DNA of 64,000 nucleotides from Puerhibacterium puerhi (GCF_009846865.1 NZ_WUWN01000002.1:1-64000), one strand, 5' to 3'. Counted from the stretch's first letter, positions 42,040 to 50,972 are shown. The notes: generated by a model not told the origin, from the letters alone. A program made the numbers and translations.

Positions 42040-42111
42040 GGTCTGTTCGGTGATTCGTTGTCTGATCGGCGGTCCGGATCACCGATCAGACAACGAATCG
42101 CCGAACAGACC
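42040..42111. repeat. Long inverted repeat, 30-bp arms, low GC
   Basis: Arms 42040-42069 and 42082-42111 match 29 of 30 positions around a 12-nt loop. GC of the arms is near 50 percent, far below the surroundings. It follows nagB by 129 nt and precedes the DUF3039 promoter by 194 nt. It could be a strong terminator, a small palindromic mobile element, or a regulatory site. No transposase or target duplication is visible. Confidence 0.9.
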
Positions 42112-42145
42112 GCTTTGGCAAGACGTGGGGGAGACGCCGCCCGCA

Positions 42146-42181
42146 GGCGACGGCCGGCCCGCGGGCGACGGCCGGCCCGCG
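42146..42181. repeat. 18-bp tandem repeat, 2 units
   Basis: GGCGACGGCCGGCCCGCG at 42146-42163 and again at 42164-42181, just downstream of the long inverted repeat. Between here and the promoter at 42306 only GC-rich short repeats are seen. Confidence 0.8.
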
Positions 42182-42305
42182 GCGAACCGGGGACCACAGA
42201 GCGTCCCCGACCTGCGCGCGCGGACCGGCCGGGACGCCGCTCCGGCGCCGCTCCGGCGCCGTCCGGACCGGGCCTGGTCACACCGGACGTGTCGGGCCCG
42301 GGTCG

Positions 42306-42311
42306 TAGACT
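42306..42311 (+). promoter_or_regulatory. Leaderless -10 hexamer (TAGACT) for the DUF3039-helicase operon
   Basis: TAGACT ends 7 nt before ATG 42319, with no Shine-Dalgarno sequence. Confidence 0.6.
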
Positions 42312-42318
42312 TCGGGGC

Positions 42319-42636
42319 ATGAGCGATCCCCTCTCGGCCCCGTCCGCGCAGCCGTCCACGGACGACCCGACGGGCCCCGGCGCCGGCACGAGCCTGCTCG
42401 AGCGCGAGGAGACCCGCCAGGAGGTCGAGCCCGGCGACCACGAGCGCTTCGCGCACTACGTGCGCAAGGAGAAGATCATGGAGTCGGCGATGACGGGCAA
42501 GCCCGTCATCGCGCTGTGCGGCAAGGTCTGGGTGCCGGGCCGCGACCCGCAGAAGTTCCCCGTGTGCCCGGTCTGCAAGGAGATCTACGACGGTCTCCGC
42601 GACCCGCAGGACGGCGAGGGCGACCAGGGCAAGTGA
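42319..42636 (+). CDS. DUF3039 protein with zinc-ribbon-like Cys pattern
   Basis: 105 residues. The N-terminal ~35 residues are disordered. The conserved part starts at HERFAHYVRKEKIMESAMTG and ends with ALCGKVWVPGRDP and FPVCPVCKEIYD, giving one Cys plus a CxxC pair that could bind zinc. The family is uncharacterised and found in Actinobacteria. It is leaderless from TAGACT, and its stop overlaps the helicase start (GTGA), so the two products are probably made together. Action with the helicase on nucleic acid is inference. Confidence 0.88.
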   Translation: MSDPLSAPSAQPSTDDPTGPGAGTSLLEREETRQEVEPGDHERFAHYVRKEKIMESAMTGKPVIALCGKVWVPGRDPQKFPVCPVCKEIYDGLRDPQDGEGDQGK

Positions 42637-44543
42637 GCGCCGAGCCGCTGCCCGAGCCCGAGTCCGCCTTCGACCTCTTCGCCTCCGCCGCCGAGCCGGA
42701 GGAGTCCCGCTCGTCGTCGCGCCCGTCCGCCGCGAGCACGACGACGGCCGGTGCTCGCCCTACCCCGCAGACGCCGTCGTCCGCCGCCGCCTCCCAGCTC
42801 AGCCCGGCGTTCCCGCGCCGCGCCCCCTGGGGCACGGCGTCGAACCTGCGCGCCTGGCAGGCCGAGGCGCTCGAGCTGTACCGCCAGCGGGCGCCGCGGG
42901 ACTTCCTCGCCGTCGCCACCCCGGGCGCCGGCAAGACGACGTTCGCGCTGCGCGTGGCCACCGAGCTGCTGGAGCAGGGGGTCGTGCGGCGGGTCACCGT
43001 CGTCGCGCCCACCGAGCACCTCAAGCACCAGTGGGCCGACGCCGCCGCGCGCGTGGGCATCCACATCGACCCGCAGTTCAAGAACAGCCAGGGCCGCCAC
43101 GGCTCCCACTACGACGGGGTCGCGCTGACGTACGCCCAGGTCGCGGCTAACCCGGCGCTGCACCGTGCGCGCACCACCGCCGCGCGCACGCTCGTCATCC
43201 TCGACGAGGTGCACCACGGCGGCGACGCGCTGAGCTGGGGCGACGCCGTGCGGGAGGCGTTCGAGGAGGCCACCCGCCGGCTGTCGCTGACCGGCACGCC
43301 GTTCCGCTCGGACACCAGCCCGATCCCGTTCGTCACCTACGAGCAGGACCGCGACGGCGTGCGCCGGTCCAAGGCGGACTACACGTACGGCTACGGCGAC
43401 GCGCTGCGCGACCACGTCGTGCGGCCCGTGCTGTTCATGACCTACTCCGGCAGCATGCGCTGGCGCACCAAGGCGGGCGACGAGATCAGCGCCCGGCTCG
43501 GCGAGGCCATGACCAAGGACATGACCGCCCAGGCGTGGCGCACGGCCCTGGACCCGAACGGCGAGTGGATCCCGTCGGTGCTCGCCGCCGCGGACAAGCG
43601 CCTCACCGAGGTGCGCCGCAGCGTCCCCGACGCCGGCGGCCTGGTCATCGCCACCGACCAGACCGACGCCCGCGCCTACGCCGGGCACCTGGCCCGGATC
43701 ACCGGCGTCAGCCCCACCGTGGTGCTCAGCGACGACGACGGCGCCAACGCGCGCATCGAGGAGTTCACCAAGAGCACCGACCGGTGGATGGTGGCGGTGC
43801 GCATGGTGTCCGAGGGCGTGGACGTGCCGCGCCTGGCCGTCGGCGTCTACGCCACGAGCGCCTCGACGCCGCTGTTCTTCGCCCAGGCCATCGGCCGGTT
43901 CGTGCGTGCCCGCAAGCGCGGGGAGACCGCCTCGGTGTTCCTGCCGTCCGTGGCCCCGCTGCTCGAGCTGGCTGGCGGCATGGAGATGGAGCGCGACCAC
44001 GCCCTCGACCGGCCCAAGACGGCCGAGGAGGAGGGTGTCGACTACGACCCCGAGGCGGCCCTCCTCGCGGCGGCCAACCGCGAGGAGAAGGCGTCGGGCG
44101 ACCTGCTCGGGTCGTTCGAGGCGCTGGAGGCCCAGGCGTCGTTCGAGGGCGTGCTGTTCGACGGCGGCCAGTTCGGCACCGGCGGCGACGTCGGCTCGGC
44201 CGAGGAGCTCGACTTCCTCGGCCTGCCGGGCCTGCTCGAGCCCGAGCAGGTGGCCACCCTGCTGCGCCAGCGGCAGGCCGAGCAGCTGCGCGGGCGCGGC
44301 GGGGCGCCGGCCCGCGAGATGACCGAGGCGGAGGCGGAGCTGGAGCACCGCCGCGCCGCCGCGCTGCGCAAGGAGCTCGCCAAGCTCGTGTCGGCCTGGG
44401 CCCGCAAGAGCGGCCGGCCGCACGGCTCGGTGCACAACGAGCTGCGCCGCCGCTGCGGCGGGCCGGAGGTGCCCCTGGCCACCGCCGACCAGCTCGAGGC
44501 GCGGGTGCAGATGGTGCGCGGGTGGTTCGTCGGCGCGAAGTGA
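42633..44543 (+). CDS. Superfamily 2 DEAD/DEAH-type helicase
   Basis: 636 residues. A ~70-residue disordered lead precedes the helicase core: motif I ATPGAGKTT (95-103, K101), motif Ia VVAPTEHLKHQW, motif II DEVHH (191-195), motif III SLTGTPFR, motif IV-V MVSEGVDVPRL, and motif VI QAIGRFVRARKRG. All are intact, so ATP-driven translocation is expected. A C-terminal ~130-residue region (LEHRRAAALRKELAKLVSAWARKSGRPHGSVHNELRR) resembles a nucleic-acid-binding tail. It is coupled to DUF3039 by GTGA. A terminator hairpin includes its last codons and stop. Confidence 0.92.
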   Translation: MSAEPLPEPESAFDLFASAAEPEESRSSSRPSAASTTTAGARPTPQTPSSAAASQLSPAFPRRAPWGTASNLRAWQAEALELYRQRAPRDFLAVATPGAGKTTFALRVATELLEQGVVRRVTVVAPTEHLKHQWADAAARVGIHIDPQFKNSQGRHGSHYDGVALTYAQVAANPALHRARTTAARTLVILDEVHHGGDALSWGDAVREAFEEATRRLSLTGTPFRSDTSPIPFVTYEQDRDGVRRSKADYTYGYGDALRDHVVRPVLFMTYSGSMRWRTKAGDEISARLGEAMTKDMTAQAWRTALDPNGEWIPSVLAAADKRLTEVRRSVPDAGGLVIATDQTDARAYAGHLARITGVSPTVVLSDDDGANARIEEFTKSTDRWMVAVRMVSEGVDVPRLAVGVYATSASTPLFFAQAIGRFVRARKRGETASVFLPSVAPLLELAGGMEMERDHALDRPKTAEEEGVDYDPEAALLAAANREEKASGDLLGSFEALEAQASFEGVLFDGGQFGTGGDVGSAEELDFLGLPGLLEPEQVATLLRQRQAEQLRGRGGAPAREMTEAEAELEHRRAAALRKELAKLVSAWARKSGRPHGSVHNELRRRCGGPEVPLATADQLEARVQMVRGWFVGAK

Positions 44544-44558
44544 GCGCGCCGACGAACC
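44524..44558. terminator. Terminator hairpin overlapping the helicase stop codon
   Basis: GGTTCGTCGGCGCG (44524-44537) pairs perfectly (14 bp) with 44545-44558 around loop AAGTGAG, which contains the helicase TGA. It lies 13 nt from the convergent nicotinate phosphoribosyltransferase gene and can act in both directions. Confidence 0.8.
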
Positions 44559-44570
44559 GCCCGCGGCCCC

Positions 44571-45962
44571 TCAGCCGAGGCTGAGCTGCACCGTCGGGAT
44601 CGCCGCGTCGCCCGCGGACAGCCGGCGGGCGCCGCGCGGCAGCTCCGCGCGGGAGCGCAGGTGCGTCTCGGCAGCCCGCCGCACGCCGTCGGCGCCCACG
44701 TGACGGGCGTCCACCTCGCCGTCGACCACCAGCGGCACGAGCAGCGGGCGCAGGCCCGCGTCGTCGGCCGACCAGCCCGCCACGGCCTCGTCCGGGCCGG
44801 TGACCAGCACCTCCTCGACGGCGCGGCCGTCCTCGTCGAGGCGGCGCCCGGCACCCTTGCGGCCGCCCTGGCTGGTCTTGTTGGCCGACGCCTTGGCCAC
44901 CGGCTGCAGCGTGCCGGCGGAGTCCTCGCGGGCGACGAGCTTGTAGACCATCCCGCAGGTCGGCGCGCCGGACCCGGTCACCAGGGACGTGCCGACGCCG
45001 TAGGAGTCGACCGGCACCGCGGCGAGCGACGCGATCGCGTACTCGTCGAGGTCGGAGGTCACGGTGATCCGGGTGTCCCGGGCGCCCAGCTCGTCGAGCT
45101 GGCGACGCACCTCGACCGCCAGCGACCCGAGGTCGCCGGAGTCCAGCCGCACGGCGCCCAGGCCCGGGCCGGCCACGGCGACGGCGTTCTCGACGCCGCG
45201 GCGCACGTCGTAGGTGTCGACCAGCAGGGTGGTGCCCGTGCCGAGGGTCTCGACCTGGGCGCGGAACGCCGACACCTCGTCGTCGTGCAGCAGCGTGAAG
45301 GCGTGCGCGGCGGTGCCGATGGTCGGCAGCCCGTAGCGCAGGCCCGCCTCGAGGTTCGAGGTCCCGGCGAACCCGGCGACGACGGCGGCGCGCGCGGCCG
45401 CGACCGCGGCCTGCTCGTGGGCGCGGCGCGCGCCCATCTCCAGGCAGGGCCGGTCGACCGCGGCGCTCGTCATGCGGGAGGCGGCCGAGGCCACGGCGGA
45501 GTCGTAGTTGAGGATCGACAGCACGAGCGTCTCGAGCAGCACCGCCTCGGCGAACGTGCCCTCCACCTGCAGCAGTGGGGAGCCGGGGAAGAACGTCTCG
45601 CCCTCCGCGTAGCCGGTGATCGTGCCGGAGAACCGGTAGTCGCGCAGGAACTCCAGCGTCCGTGCGTCGACGACGGCGGCGCGCTCCAGGAACTCCAGCT
45701 CGGCGTCGTCGAACCGGAAGTGCTCGAGCGCCTCGAGCACGCGGCCGGTGCCGGCGAGCACGCCGTACCGGCGCCCGGTGGGCAGGCGGCGCGTGAACAC
45801 CTCGAACACGCAGCGCCGGTCGGCCGTGCCGTCGGCGAGCGCCGCCTGCAGCATCGTCAGCTCGTACTTGTCGGTCAGCAGCGCTGTGGAGGGGCGCGGG
45901 ACGGGCGCCACCGCCGCGGCCGTGGCGGGCTGCGGGGCGGTCTCCCGGGCGAGGTCGGTCAT
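44571..45962 (-). CDS. pncB: Nicotinate phosphoribosyltransferase
   Basis: 463 residues. It shows LTDKYELTMLQAAL near the N-terminus, FEVFTRRLPTGRRYGV, GTSNLEAGLRYGLPTIGTAAHAF and RLDSGDLGSLA; the SGD segment contacts the phosphoribosyl group. It converts nicotinate and PRPP to nicotinate mononucleotide in the Preiss-Handler NAD salvage pathway. ATG 45962 has AGGGAG 5 nt upstream; the upstream in-frame GTG 45989 has no such site. It is divergent from clpS, as in mycobacteria. Confidence 0.94.
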   Translation of the reverse strand: MTDLARETAPQPATAAAVAPVPRPSTALLTDKYELTMLQAALADGTADRRCVFEVFTRRLPTGRRYGVLAGTGRVLEALEHFRFDDAELEFLERAAVVDARTLEFLRDYRFSGTITGYAEGETFFPGSPLLQVEGTFAEAVLLETLVLSILNYDSAVASAASRMTSAAVDRPCLEMGARRAHEQAAVAAARAAVVAGFAGTSNLEAGLRYGLPTIGTAAHAFTLLHDDEVSAFRAQVETLGTGTTLLVDTYDVRRGVENAVAVAGPGLGAVRLDSGDLGSLAVEVRRQLDELGARDTRITVTSDLDEYAIASLAAVPVDSYGVGTSLVTGSGAPTCGMVYKLVAREDSAGTLQPVAKASANKTSQGGRKGAGRRLDEDGRAVEEVLVTGPDEAVAGWSADDAGLRPLLVPLVVDGEVDARHVGADGVRRAAETHLRSRAELPRGARRLSAGDAAIPTVQLSLG

Positions 45963-46086
45963 CGATACTCCCTGGTCGGTTCGGGGCAACGTTAGGCCGC
46001 GCGACGCGTCCTGGCCGGTCGGGGCGCGCGGCCGGGCCCCGGTGCGGCGTCCTCCGGCGTCCCCCGGCGGGCGGGCGCCGTCCGCG

Positions 46087-46092
46087 TAGCCT
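46087..46092 (+). promoter_or_regulatory. Leaderless -10 hexamer (TAGCCT) for clpS
   Basis: TAGCCT ends 7 nt before GTG 46100. Confidence 0.55.
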
Positions 46093-46099
46093 GGGGGCT

Positions 46100-46447
46100 G
46101 TGAGCGTGACGACGGCCCGACCCGAGACCGCCGAGGAGACGACGACGGAGCCCGAGGCCGGCCTCGCCGACCCCTGGGTGACCATCGTCTGGAACGACCC
46201 GGTGAACCTGATGACGTACGTGACCTACGTCTTCGAGAGCTACTTCGGCTACCCGCCGGCGAAGGCGCGCCAGCTCATGCTGCAGGTGCACCAGGAGGGG
46301 CGGGCAGTGGTGTCGAGCGGCCCGCGCGAACGGATGGAGGTGGACGTGCAGGCCATGCACTCCTACGGCCTGTGGGCCACGATGCAGCGCTCCGGCCAGG
46401 GCGGCGCGGGCGCGTCGGACGGCTCGGCCGAGGGGGCCGGCGCGTGA
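46100..46447 (+). CDS. clpS: ATP-dependent Clp protease adaptor ClpS
   Basis: 115 residues. The core is DPWVTIVWNDPVNLMTYVTYVFESYFGYPPAKARQLMLQVHQEGRAVV, in which the N-D-P and the M and V residues line the N-degron pocket. ClpS delivers proteins with bulky hydrophobic N-termini to ClpC/ClpA-ClpP. A Gly/Ser-rich C-terminal tail of ~18 residues is not part of the fold. Its stop overlaps the DUF2017 start (GTGA). Confidence 0.95.
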   Translation: MSVTTARPETAEETTTEPEAGLADPWVTIVWNDPVNLMTYVTYVFESYFGYPPAKARQLMLQVHQEGRAVVSSGPRERMEVDVQAMHSYGLWATMQRSGQGGAGASDGSAEGAGA

Positions 46448-47163
46448 CCCCCTTCCGTGCGACCCCCGACGGCTACGAGGCGCACTGGGAGGAGGCCGAG
46501 CGGACGGTCCTCGCCGAGGTGGCCCGCGAGGTGGCCGCGCTGCTGCGCGACCAGGCCGGCCTGCCCGACGGCGACGACGACCCGCTCGGGACGCTGTCCG
46601 CCACGACCCAGTCCACCGGCACCGCCCGCGAGCCCGAGGACCCGGCTGCCCTGCGGCTGCTGCCGGACGCCAGCCGGGACGACGCCGAGGTGTCCGCCGA
46701 GTTCCGCCACCTCACCCAGACCGACCTGGCCGCGGCGAAGGTGCGCGCGCTGGAGACGTTCGCCGACCTCGTCGACACCGACCACGACGACGACTGGCCC
46801 GGGTGGGACGACGAGGCGTCGGCGGCGGGCGGGCTCGACGCGGACCTCGGGCCCGACGCCGGGGACGGCGGCATCGTGGCGGTGGGCAGGGACGCGGCGC
46901 GCGACGTCGCCGCGGCCCTCACCGACATGCGGCTCGTCATCGCCCAGCGGCTCGGGCTCGACACGGACGAGGACGTCGAGCAGATGCACGACCTCGTGGT
47001 GGCCGACGCCGTCGACGACGACCCGGTGCGCGGCCTGGACGCCGACACCCGCCGGTACTGGGGCGGCGTCTTCGTCGCGGCCGGGTTCGCGCAGGAGTCG
47101 CTCGTCGAGGCGATGCTCGACGACCTGCGGGCGCGCCGGCGCAGCGACGACGCGCAGGCCTGA
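46444..47163 (+). CDS. DUF2017 protein
   Basis: 239 residues, rich in Asp and Glu. It starts VTPFRATPDGYEAHWEEAERTVLAEVAREVAALL, typical of DUF2017; in the middle is a ADVRRFLT-like segment (EFRHLTQTDLAAAKVRALETFADLV) and near the end RRYWGGVFVAAGFAQESLVEAML. The family has no known function, but it follows clpS in most Actinobacteria. A coupled role in Clp proteolysis is plausible but untested. GTG 46444 overlaps the clpS stop. Confidence 0.88.
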   Translation: MTPFRATPDGYEAHWEEAERTVLAEVAREVAALLRDQAGLPDGDDDPLGTLSATTQSTGTAREPEDPAALRLLPDASRDDAEVSAEFRHLTQTDLAAAKVRALETFADLVDTDHDDDWPGWDDEASAAGGLDADLGPDAGDGGIVAVGRDAARDVAAALTDMRLVIAQRLGLDTDEDVEQMHDLVVADAVDDDPVRGLDADTRRYWGGVFVAAGFAQESLVEAMLDDLRARRRSDDAQA

Positions 47164-47189
47164 CCGGCGCCGCAGCGCGCCGCGTCCGC

Positions 47190-47210
47190 CCGGCCCGTGG
47201 ACCGGGCCGG
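47190..47210 (+). terminator. Hairpin after DUF2017
   Basis: CCGGCCCG (47190-47197) and CGGGCCGG (47203-47210) with a 5-nt loop, 26 nt after the stop and upstream of the murI promoter. Confidence 0.5.
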
Positions 47211-47278
47211 ACCGGACCCTGTGGTCGGCGCCACCGTGGCGCTCGCCACGACGCCCGTTCGTGACAGACCGTCAGGGC

Positions 47279-47284
47279 TAGGCT
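47279..47284 (+). promoter_or_regulatory. -10 hexamer (TAGGCT) for murI
   Basis: TAGGCT ends 8 nt before GTG 47293. Confidence 0.5.
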
Positions 47285-47292
47285 TGCCGATC

Positions 47293-48099
47293 GTGAACGA
47301 CGCGCCCATCGGGATCTTCGACAGCGGCGTCGGTGGGCTGACCGTCGCGCGCTCGATCCTCGACCAGCTGCCCCACGAAGAGCTGCTCTACATCGGGGAC
47401 ACCGCCAACTCCCCGTACGGCCCCAAGCCGCTCGCCGCGGTGCGCGCCATGGCGCTGGCGGTCATGGACCAGCTCGTCGACGACGGCGTGAAGATGCTGG
47501 TCATCGCGTGCAACTCGGCCACCGCCGTGGCCCTGCCCGACGCCCGGGAGCGGTACTCGGTGCGCCGCGGCATCCCCGTCGTCGAGGTCATCCGCCCCGC
47601 GGCGCGCCGCGCCGTCGTCACCTCCCGCACCGGGCGCATCGGCGTCATCGGCACCCAGGCCACCATCGGCTCGCGCGCGTACGACGACGCGTTCGCCGTG
47701 ACGCCCGGCCTGACGATCACCACGCAGGCGTGCCCGGAGTTCGTGCCGCTGGTGGAGGAGGGCATCACCTCCGGCCCCAAGGTCATGGAGGTCGCGCACC
47801 GCTACCTCGACCCGGTGCGCGCCGCCGGCGTCGACACCCTCGTGCTGGGGTGCACGCACTACCCGCTGCTGACCGGGGCGATCTCGTACGTGATGGGGGA
47901 GGACGTCACGCTGGTGTCCAGCGCCGAGGAGACCGCCAAGGACGTGTACCGCAACCTGGTGGCGCACGGCCTCGAGCGCTCGCCCGAGGCCGGGCCGCCG
48001 CAGCACCGGTTCATGGCCACGGGCAGCCCGGAGCCGTTCGAGCACCTCGCGCGCCGCTTCCTCGGCCCCGAGGTCAACGTCGTGGAGCCGGTCCGGTGA
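47293..48099 (+). CDS. murI: Glutamate racemase
   Basis: 268 residues. The two catalytic cysteines are visible in [12 protein letters not shown] and [11 protein letters not shown], and the N-terminal [14 protein letters not shown] and [11 protein letters not shown] are diagnostic. It makes D-glutamate for peptidoglycan. GTG 47293 is set by a hexamer 8 nt upstream. Its stop overlaps the MBL hydrolase start (GTGA), an order kept in mycobacteria (Rv1338-Rv1339). Confidence 0.96.
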   Translation: MNDAPIGIFDSGVGGLTVARSILDQLPHEELLYIGDTANSPYGPKPLAAVRAMALAVMDQLVDDGVKMLVIACNSATAVALPDARERYSVRRGIPVVEVIRPAARRAVVTSRTGRIGVIGTQATIGSRAYDDAFAVTPGLTITTQACPEFVPLVEEGITSGPKVMEVAHRYLDPVRAAGVDTLVLGCTHYPLLTGAISYVMGEDVTLVSSAEETAKDVYRNLVAHGLERSPEAGPPQHRFMATGSPEPFEHLARRFLGPEVNVVEPVR

Positions 48100-48944
48100 G
48101 GCTCGTCACCGTCGGCGTGGCCGGCTCGTTCCCCGGGCCCGACTCGCCCGCCTCCTGCTACCTCGTGCAGGTCCCCGCCGCCGACGTCGCCGCGTCGCCC
48201 GAGCTCGTCGCCGCGGGCGTCGAGGCGCGCGACTGGTCGGTGGTCCTGGACCTGGGCAACGGCGGGCTCGGCGCCCTGCAGCGCTACGTCGACCCCGCGG
48301 ACGTCGACGCCGTGGCCCTCAGCCACCTGCACCCGGACCACTGCAGCGACCTGTCCGGCCTGTACGTCTACCTGCGCTACCACCCGCACCGCGGGTCGCA
48401 CCGCACCGGCGTCGACCCGCACCTGCCGGTGCTGGGCCCGGCGGCCGTCGCCGAGCGTGCCCGGGCGATGTACGGCACGGAGCCGGGCGAGTCCATGGAC
48501 GGCGTCTTCGCGTTCCGCCCGTGGACCGCGGGGCAGGCCGTGCGCGTCGGGCCGCTCACCGTCACCCCGTTCCGGGTCTTCCACCCCGTGGAGGCCTACG
48601 GGCTGCGGGTCAGCGGCCCGTCGTCGGTGCGGCCGGGGGAGACGGTGACGCTCGCGTACACCGGCGACACCGACCTGTGCGACGGCGTCGTCGAGCTGGC
48701 CCGCGGCGTCGACCTGCTGCTGTCCGAGGCGGCCTTCGAGGAGGGCCGCGACGACGGCGTGGAGCCGGGCATCCACCTCACCGGGCGCCGGGCGGGTCAG
48801 GTCGCGGCGCGCGCCGGGGTGGGACGCCTCGTGCTGACCCACCTGCCCGCGTGGTCGGACCCGCGGGTGGCGCTCGCCGAGGCGCGCACCGAGTACGGCG
48901 GCCCGGCCGAGACGGCGGCCGCCGGCGACGTCTACGAGCTCTGA
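48096..48944 (+). CDS. MBL-fold metallohydrolase, Rv1339-like (possible cAMP phosphodiesterase)
   Basis: 282 residues. The metal site HxHxDH is seen as [11 protein letters not shown] (about residues 77-82), with later ligands in [18 protein letters not shown] and a final [13 protein letters not shown]...LTHL segment. Order after murI and before rph-rdgB, and the sequence layout, match M. tuberculosis Rv1339, which has been reported as an atypical cAMP phosphodiesterase. Other possible roles are hydrolysis of cyclic nucleotides or phosphodiesters in general. GTG overlaps the murI stop. Confidence 0.85.
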   Translation: MRLVTVGVAGSFPGPDSPASCYLVQVPAADVAASPELVAAGVEARDWSVVLDLGNGGLGALQRYVDPADVDAVALSHLHPDHCSDLSGLYVYLRYHPHRGSHRTGVDPHLPVLGPAAVAERARAMYGTEPGESMDGVFAFRPWTAGQAVRVGPLTVTPFRVFHPVEAYGLRVSGPSSVRPGETVTLAYTGDTDLCDGVVELARGVDLLLSEAAFEEGRDDGVEPGIHLTGRRAGQVAARAGVGRLVLTHLPAWSDPRVALAEARTEYGGPAETAAAGDVYEL

Positions 48945-48956
48945 GAGGATCGGGCC

Positions 48957-49337
48957 GTGAACCAGCCCCTGCGCCCCGTGTGGCCCGCCGTCGTCTGCGA
49001 CGTCGTGTGCGTCGCGGTCTTCGCCCTCGTCGGCACGCTCAACCACGGGTCGGCCACGTCCGTCGGCCACGTCGCCGGGGTCGGGCTGCCGTTCCTCGTC
49101 GCGCTCGCCGTCGGCTGGCTCGCCGCGCGCGCCTGGCGCGCCCCGGCGCAGGTGTGGCCCACGGGCCTCGCGGTCTGGGTCGCCACGGTCGTGGGCGGTC
49201 TGCTGCTGCGCCCGGTGTTCGGCGGCGGCTTCGCCGTGTCGTTCGGGATCGTCACCGCCGTGTTCCTGGCCGTGACGATGCTCGGCTGGCGCGCCATGGA
49301 CACCGTGGCCCGCCGCCGGGCCGCCGCCCGTTCCTGA
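48957..49337 (+). CDS. DUF3054 membrane protein
   Basis: 126 residues, four transmembrane helices. It shows VWPAVVCDVVCVAVFALVGTLNHG in the first helix and loop, then AWRAPAQVWPTGLAVWVATVVGG and LLRPVFGGGFAVSFGIVTAVFLAVTMLGWR, matching DUF3054. No function is known. GTG 48957 lies 12 nt after the MBL gene, so it may be cotranscribed; a weak GAGGAT hexamer 6 nt upstream could also make it leaderless. Confidence 0.85.
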   Translation: MNQPLRPVWPAVVCDVVCVAVFALVGTLNHGSATSVGHVAGVGLPFLVALAVGWLAARAWRAPAQVWPTGLAVWVATVVGGLLLRPVFGGGFAVSFGIVTAVFLAVTMLGWRAMDTVARRRAAARS

Positions 49338-49352
49338 CCGTCCGCCCGGCAC

Positions 49353-49418
49353 GCGCCGAGACCCGGATCGTCGGGCCTTGCCCGCCCGGGACAGGCCCGA
49401 GGATCCGGGTCTCGGCGC
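49353..49418. terminator. Large bidirectional terminator, 25-bp arms
   Basis: 49353-49377 pairs with 49394-49418 at 24 of 25 positions around a 16-nt loop, in the gap between the convergent DUF3054 and rdgB genes. Confidence 0.8.
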
Positions 49419-49446
49419 ACGTACCGCCGGCGCGCACCGGCCGGGG

Positions 49447-50139
49447 TCAGGCCTCGAGCGCCGCCGCGACGAGCGGGGCCAGCTCGCGGAACGCCTTGCC
49501 GCGGTGGCTGATGGCGTTCTTCTCCTCCGGCGTGAGCTCGGCCGAGGTGCGCGTGCCCGGGCGGCCGTCCGGGCCCGGGGCCTGCTCGTCCGGCACGTGG
49601 ATCGGGTCGTAGCCGAAGCCGTGCCGGCCGCGCGGGGCGTCGACCAGGTAGCCGGGCATCTCCCCGAAGCAGACCTCCTCGCGCCCGTCGGGCGTGACGA
49701 GGGCGGCGGCGCAGACGAACGCCGCGCGGCGGTGCTCCGGCGCGCGGATGGCCGAGATCTGCGCGAGCAGGAGCTCGAGGTTGGCGGCGTCGTCGCCGTG
49801 CCGGCCCGACCAGCGGGCCGAGAAGATCCCCGGGGCGCCGCCCAGGACGTCCACGGCGAGGCCGGAGTCGTCGGCCACCGCCGGCAGGCCGCTGGCCGCG
49901 CACAGCGCCCGCGCCTTGATCAGCGCGTTCTCGGCGAAGCTGAGGCCGTCCTCGACCGGCTCCGGGGCGCCGAGGTCGCCCGCGGTCACCACGGCGTCGT
50001 CGGGCAAGGCGTCCAGGCCCGGCTGGGAGCGCAGGATCGCGACCAGCTCCACCAGCTTGCCGCGGTTGTGGGTGGCCAGCACCAGGCGCGCGCCGGCCGG
50101 CACCGCCAGGGGCGCGCCCGCGTCGGCGGGGGCGGTCAT
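49447..50139 (-). CDS. rdgB: Non-canonical purine NTP pyrophosphatase (RdgB/HAM1)
   Basis: 230 residues. It begins [19 protein letters not shown], a family hallmark, with [43 protein letters not shown] holding the catalytic Asp pair, and [10 protein letters not shown] and SHRGKAF near the end. It removes ITP, XTP and their deoxy forms. A short insert ([15 protein letters not shown]) is longer than in E. coli. ATG 50139 overlaps the rph stop (ATGA), so both are cotranscribed. Confidence 0.95.
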   Translation of the reverse strand: MTAPADAGAPLAVPAGARLVLATHNRGKLVELVAILRSQPGLDALPDDAVVTAGDLGAPEPVEDGLSFAENALIKARALCAASGLPAVADDSGLAVDVLGGAPGIFSARWSGRHGDDAANLELLLAQISAIRAPEHRRAAFVCAAALVTPDGREEVCFGEMPGYLVDAPRGRHGFGYDPIHVPDEQAPGPDGRPGTRTSAELTPEEKNAISHRGKAFRELAPLVAAALEA

Positions 50140-50882
50140 CGGACCAGCTCCGCGCCGAGCGCCTCGCGCTGCAGCTGCGCGAGCTCGGCGTTGCCGGCCA
50201 GGGCCAGGTCGAGCAGTACGTTCAGCTCGTCGCGGTCGAACGGGGCGTGCTCGGCGGTGCCCTGCACCTCCACGAACGTGCCCGAGCCGGTGACCACGAC
50301 GTTCATGTCGGTCTCGGCGCGCACGTCCTCGACGTAGGGCAGGTCGAGCATCGGGGTGCCGTCGATGATGCCGACGCTCACGGCCGAGACCGAGTCGGTG
50401 AGCACCGGCTTGCCGCCGGTGATGTGCCCGTGGCGCTGGCCCCACGCCACCGCGTCGGCCAGCGCGACGTACGCGCCGGTGATCGCCGCGGTGCGGGTGC
50501 CGCCGTCGGCCTGGAGCACGTCGCAGTCGAGCACGATCGTGTTCTCGCCGAGCGCCGCGACGTCGATGATCGCGCGCAACGACCGGCCGATCAGGCGGGA
50601 GATCTCGTGGGTGCGGCCGCCCACGCGGCCCTTGACCGACTCGCGGTCCGAGCGCGTGGACGTGGCGCGCGGCAGCATCGCGTACTCGGCGGTGACCCAG
50701 CCCTCGCCAGACCCCTTCTTCCAGCGCGGCACGCCCTCGGTGAACGAGGCGGCGCACAGCACCCGCGTGCGGCCGAACTCGACCAGCACGGAGCCCTCGG
50801 CGGCGTCGAGCCAGCCGCGGGTGATGGTCACGGGGCGCAGCTGGTCGGGGGTGCGCCCGTCGGCGCGCAGGATCTCGCTCAT
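50136..50882 (-). CDS. rph: Ribonuclease PH
   Basis: 248 residues. It begins [38 protein letters not shown] and has [34 protein letters not shown], with the Arg residues that bind phosphate, and [23 protein letters not shown] with the catalytic Asp. It trims the 3' ends of tRNA precursors by phosphorolysis. ATG 50882 has a minus-strand TAGGGT 6 nt upstream. It is first in the rph-rdgB unit. Confidence 0.97.
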   Translation of the reverse strand: MSEILRADGRTPDQLRPVTITRGWLDAAEGSVLVEFGRTRVLCAASFTEGVPRWKKGSGEGWVTAEYAMLPRATSTRSDRESVKGRVGGRTHEISRLIGRSLRAIIDVAALGENTIVLDCDVLQADGGTRTAAITGAYVALADAVAWGQRHGHITGGKPVLTDSVSAVSVGIIDGTPMLDLPYVEDVRAETDMNVVVTGSGTFVEVQGTAEHAPFDRDELNVLLDLALAGNAELAQLQREALGAELVR

Positions 50883-50888
50883 GCGGCC

Positions 50889-50894
50889 ACCCTA
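50889..50894 (-). promoter_or_regulatory. Leaderless -10 hexamer (TAGGGT) for rph-rdgB
   Basis: On the minus strand TAGGGT ends 6 nt before ATG 50882. Confidence 0.55.
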
Positions 50895-50972
50895 GCGGTG
50901 GCCCCCGACGCGCCCGGGGCGGCCGGAAGCCGCACCCGGGGAGGGCCCGAGCGCGCGCCCGGGGCCGCCCCG

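Noticed and set aside
42040-42111. End of an insertion sequence
   Set aside because: No transposase reading frame and no second element end nearby. The arms face each other over a 12-nt loop, so it is kept as an unexplained inverted repeat.
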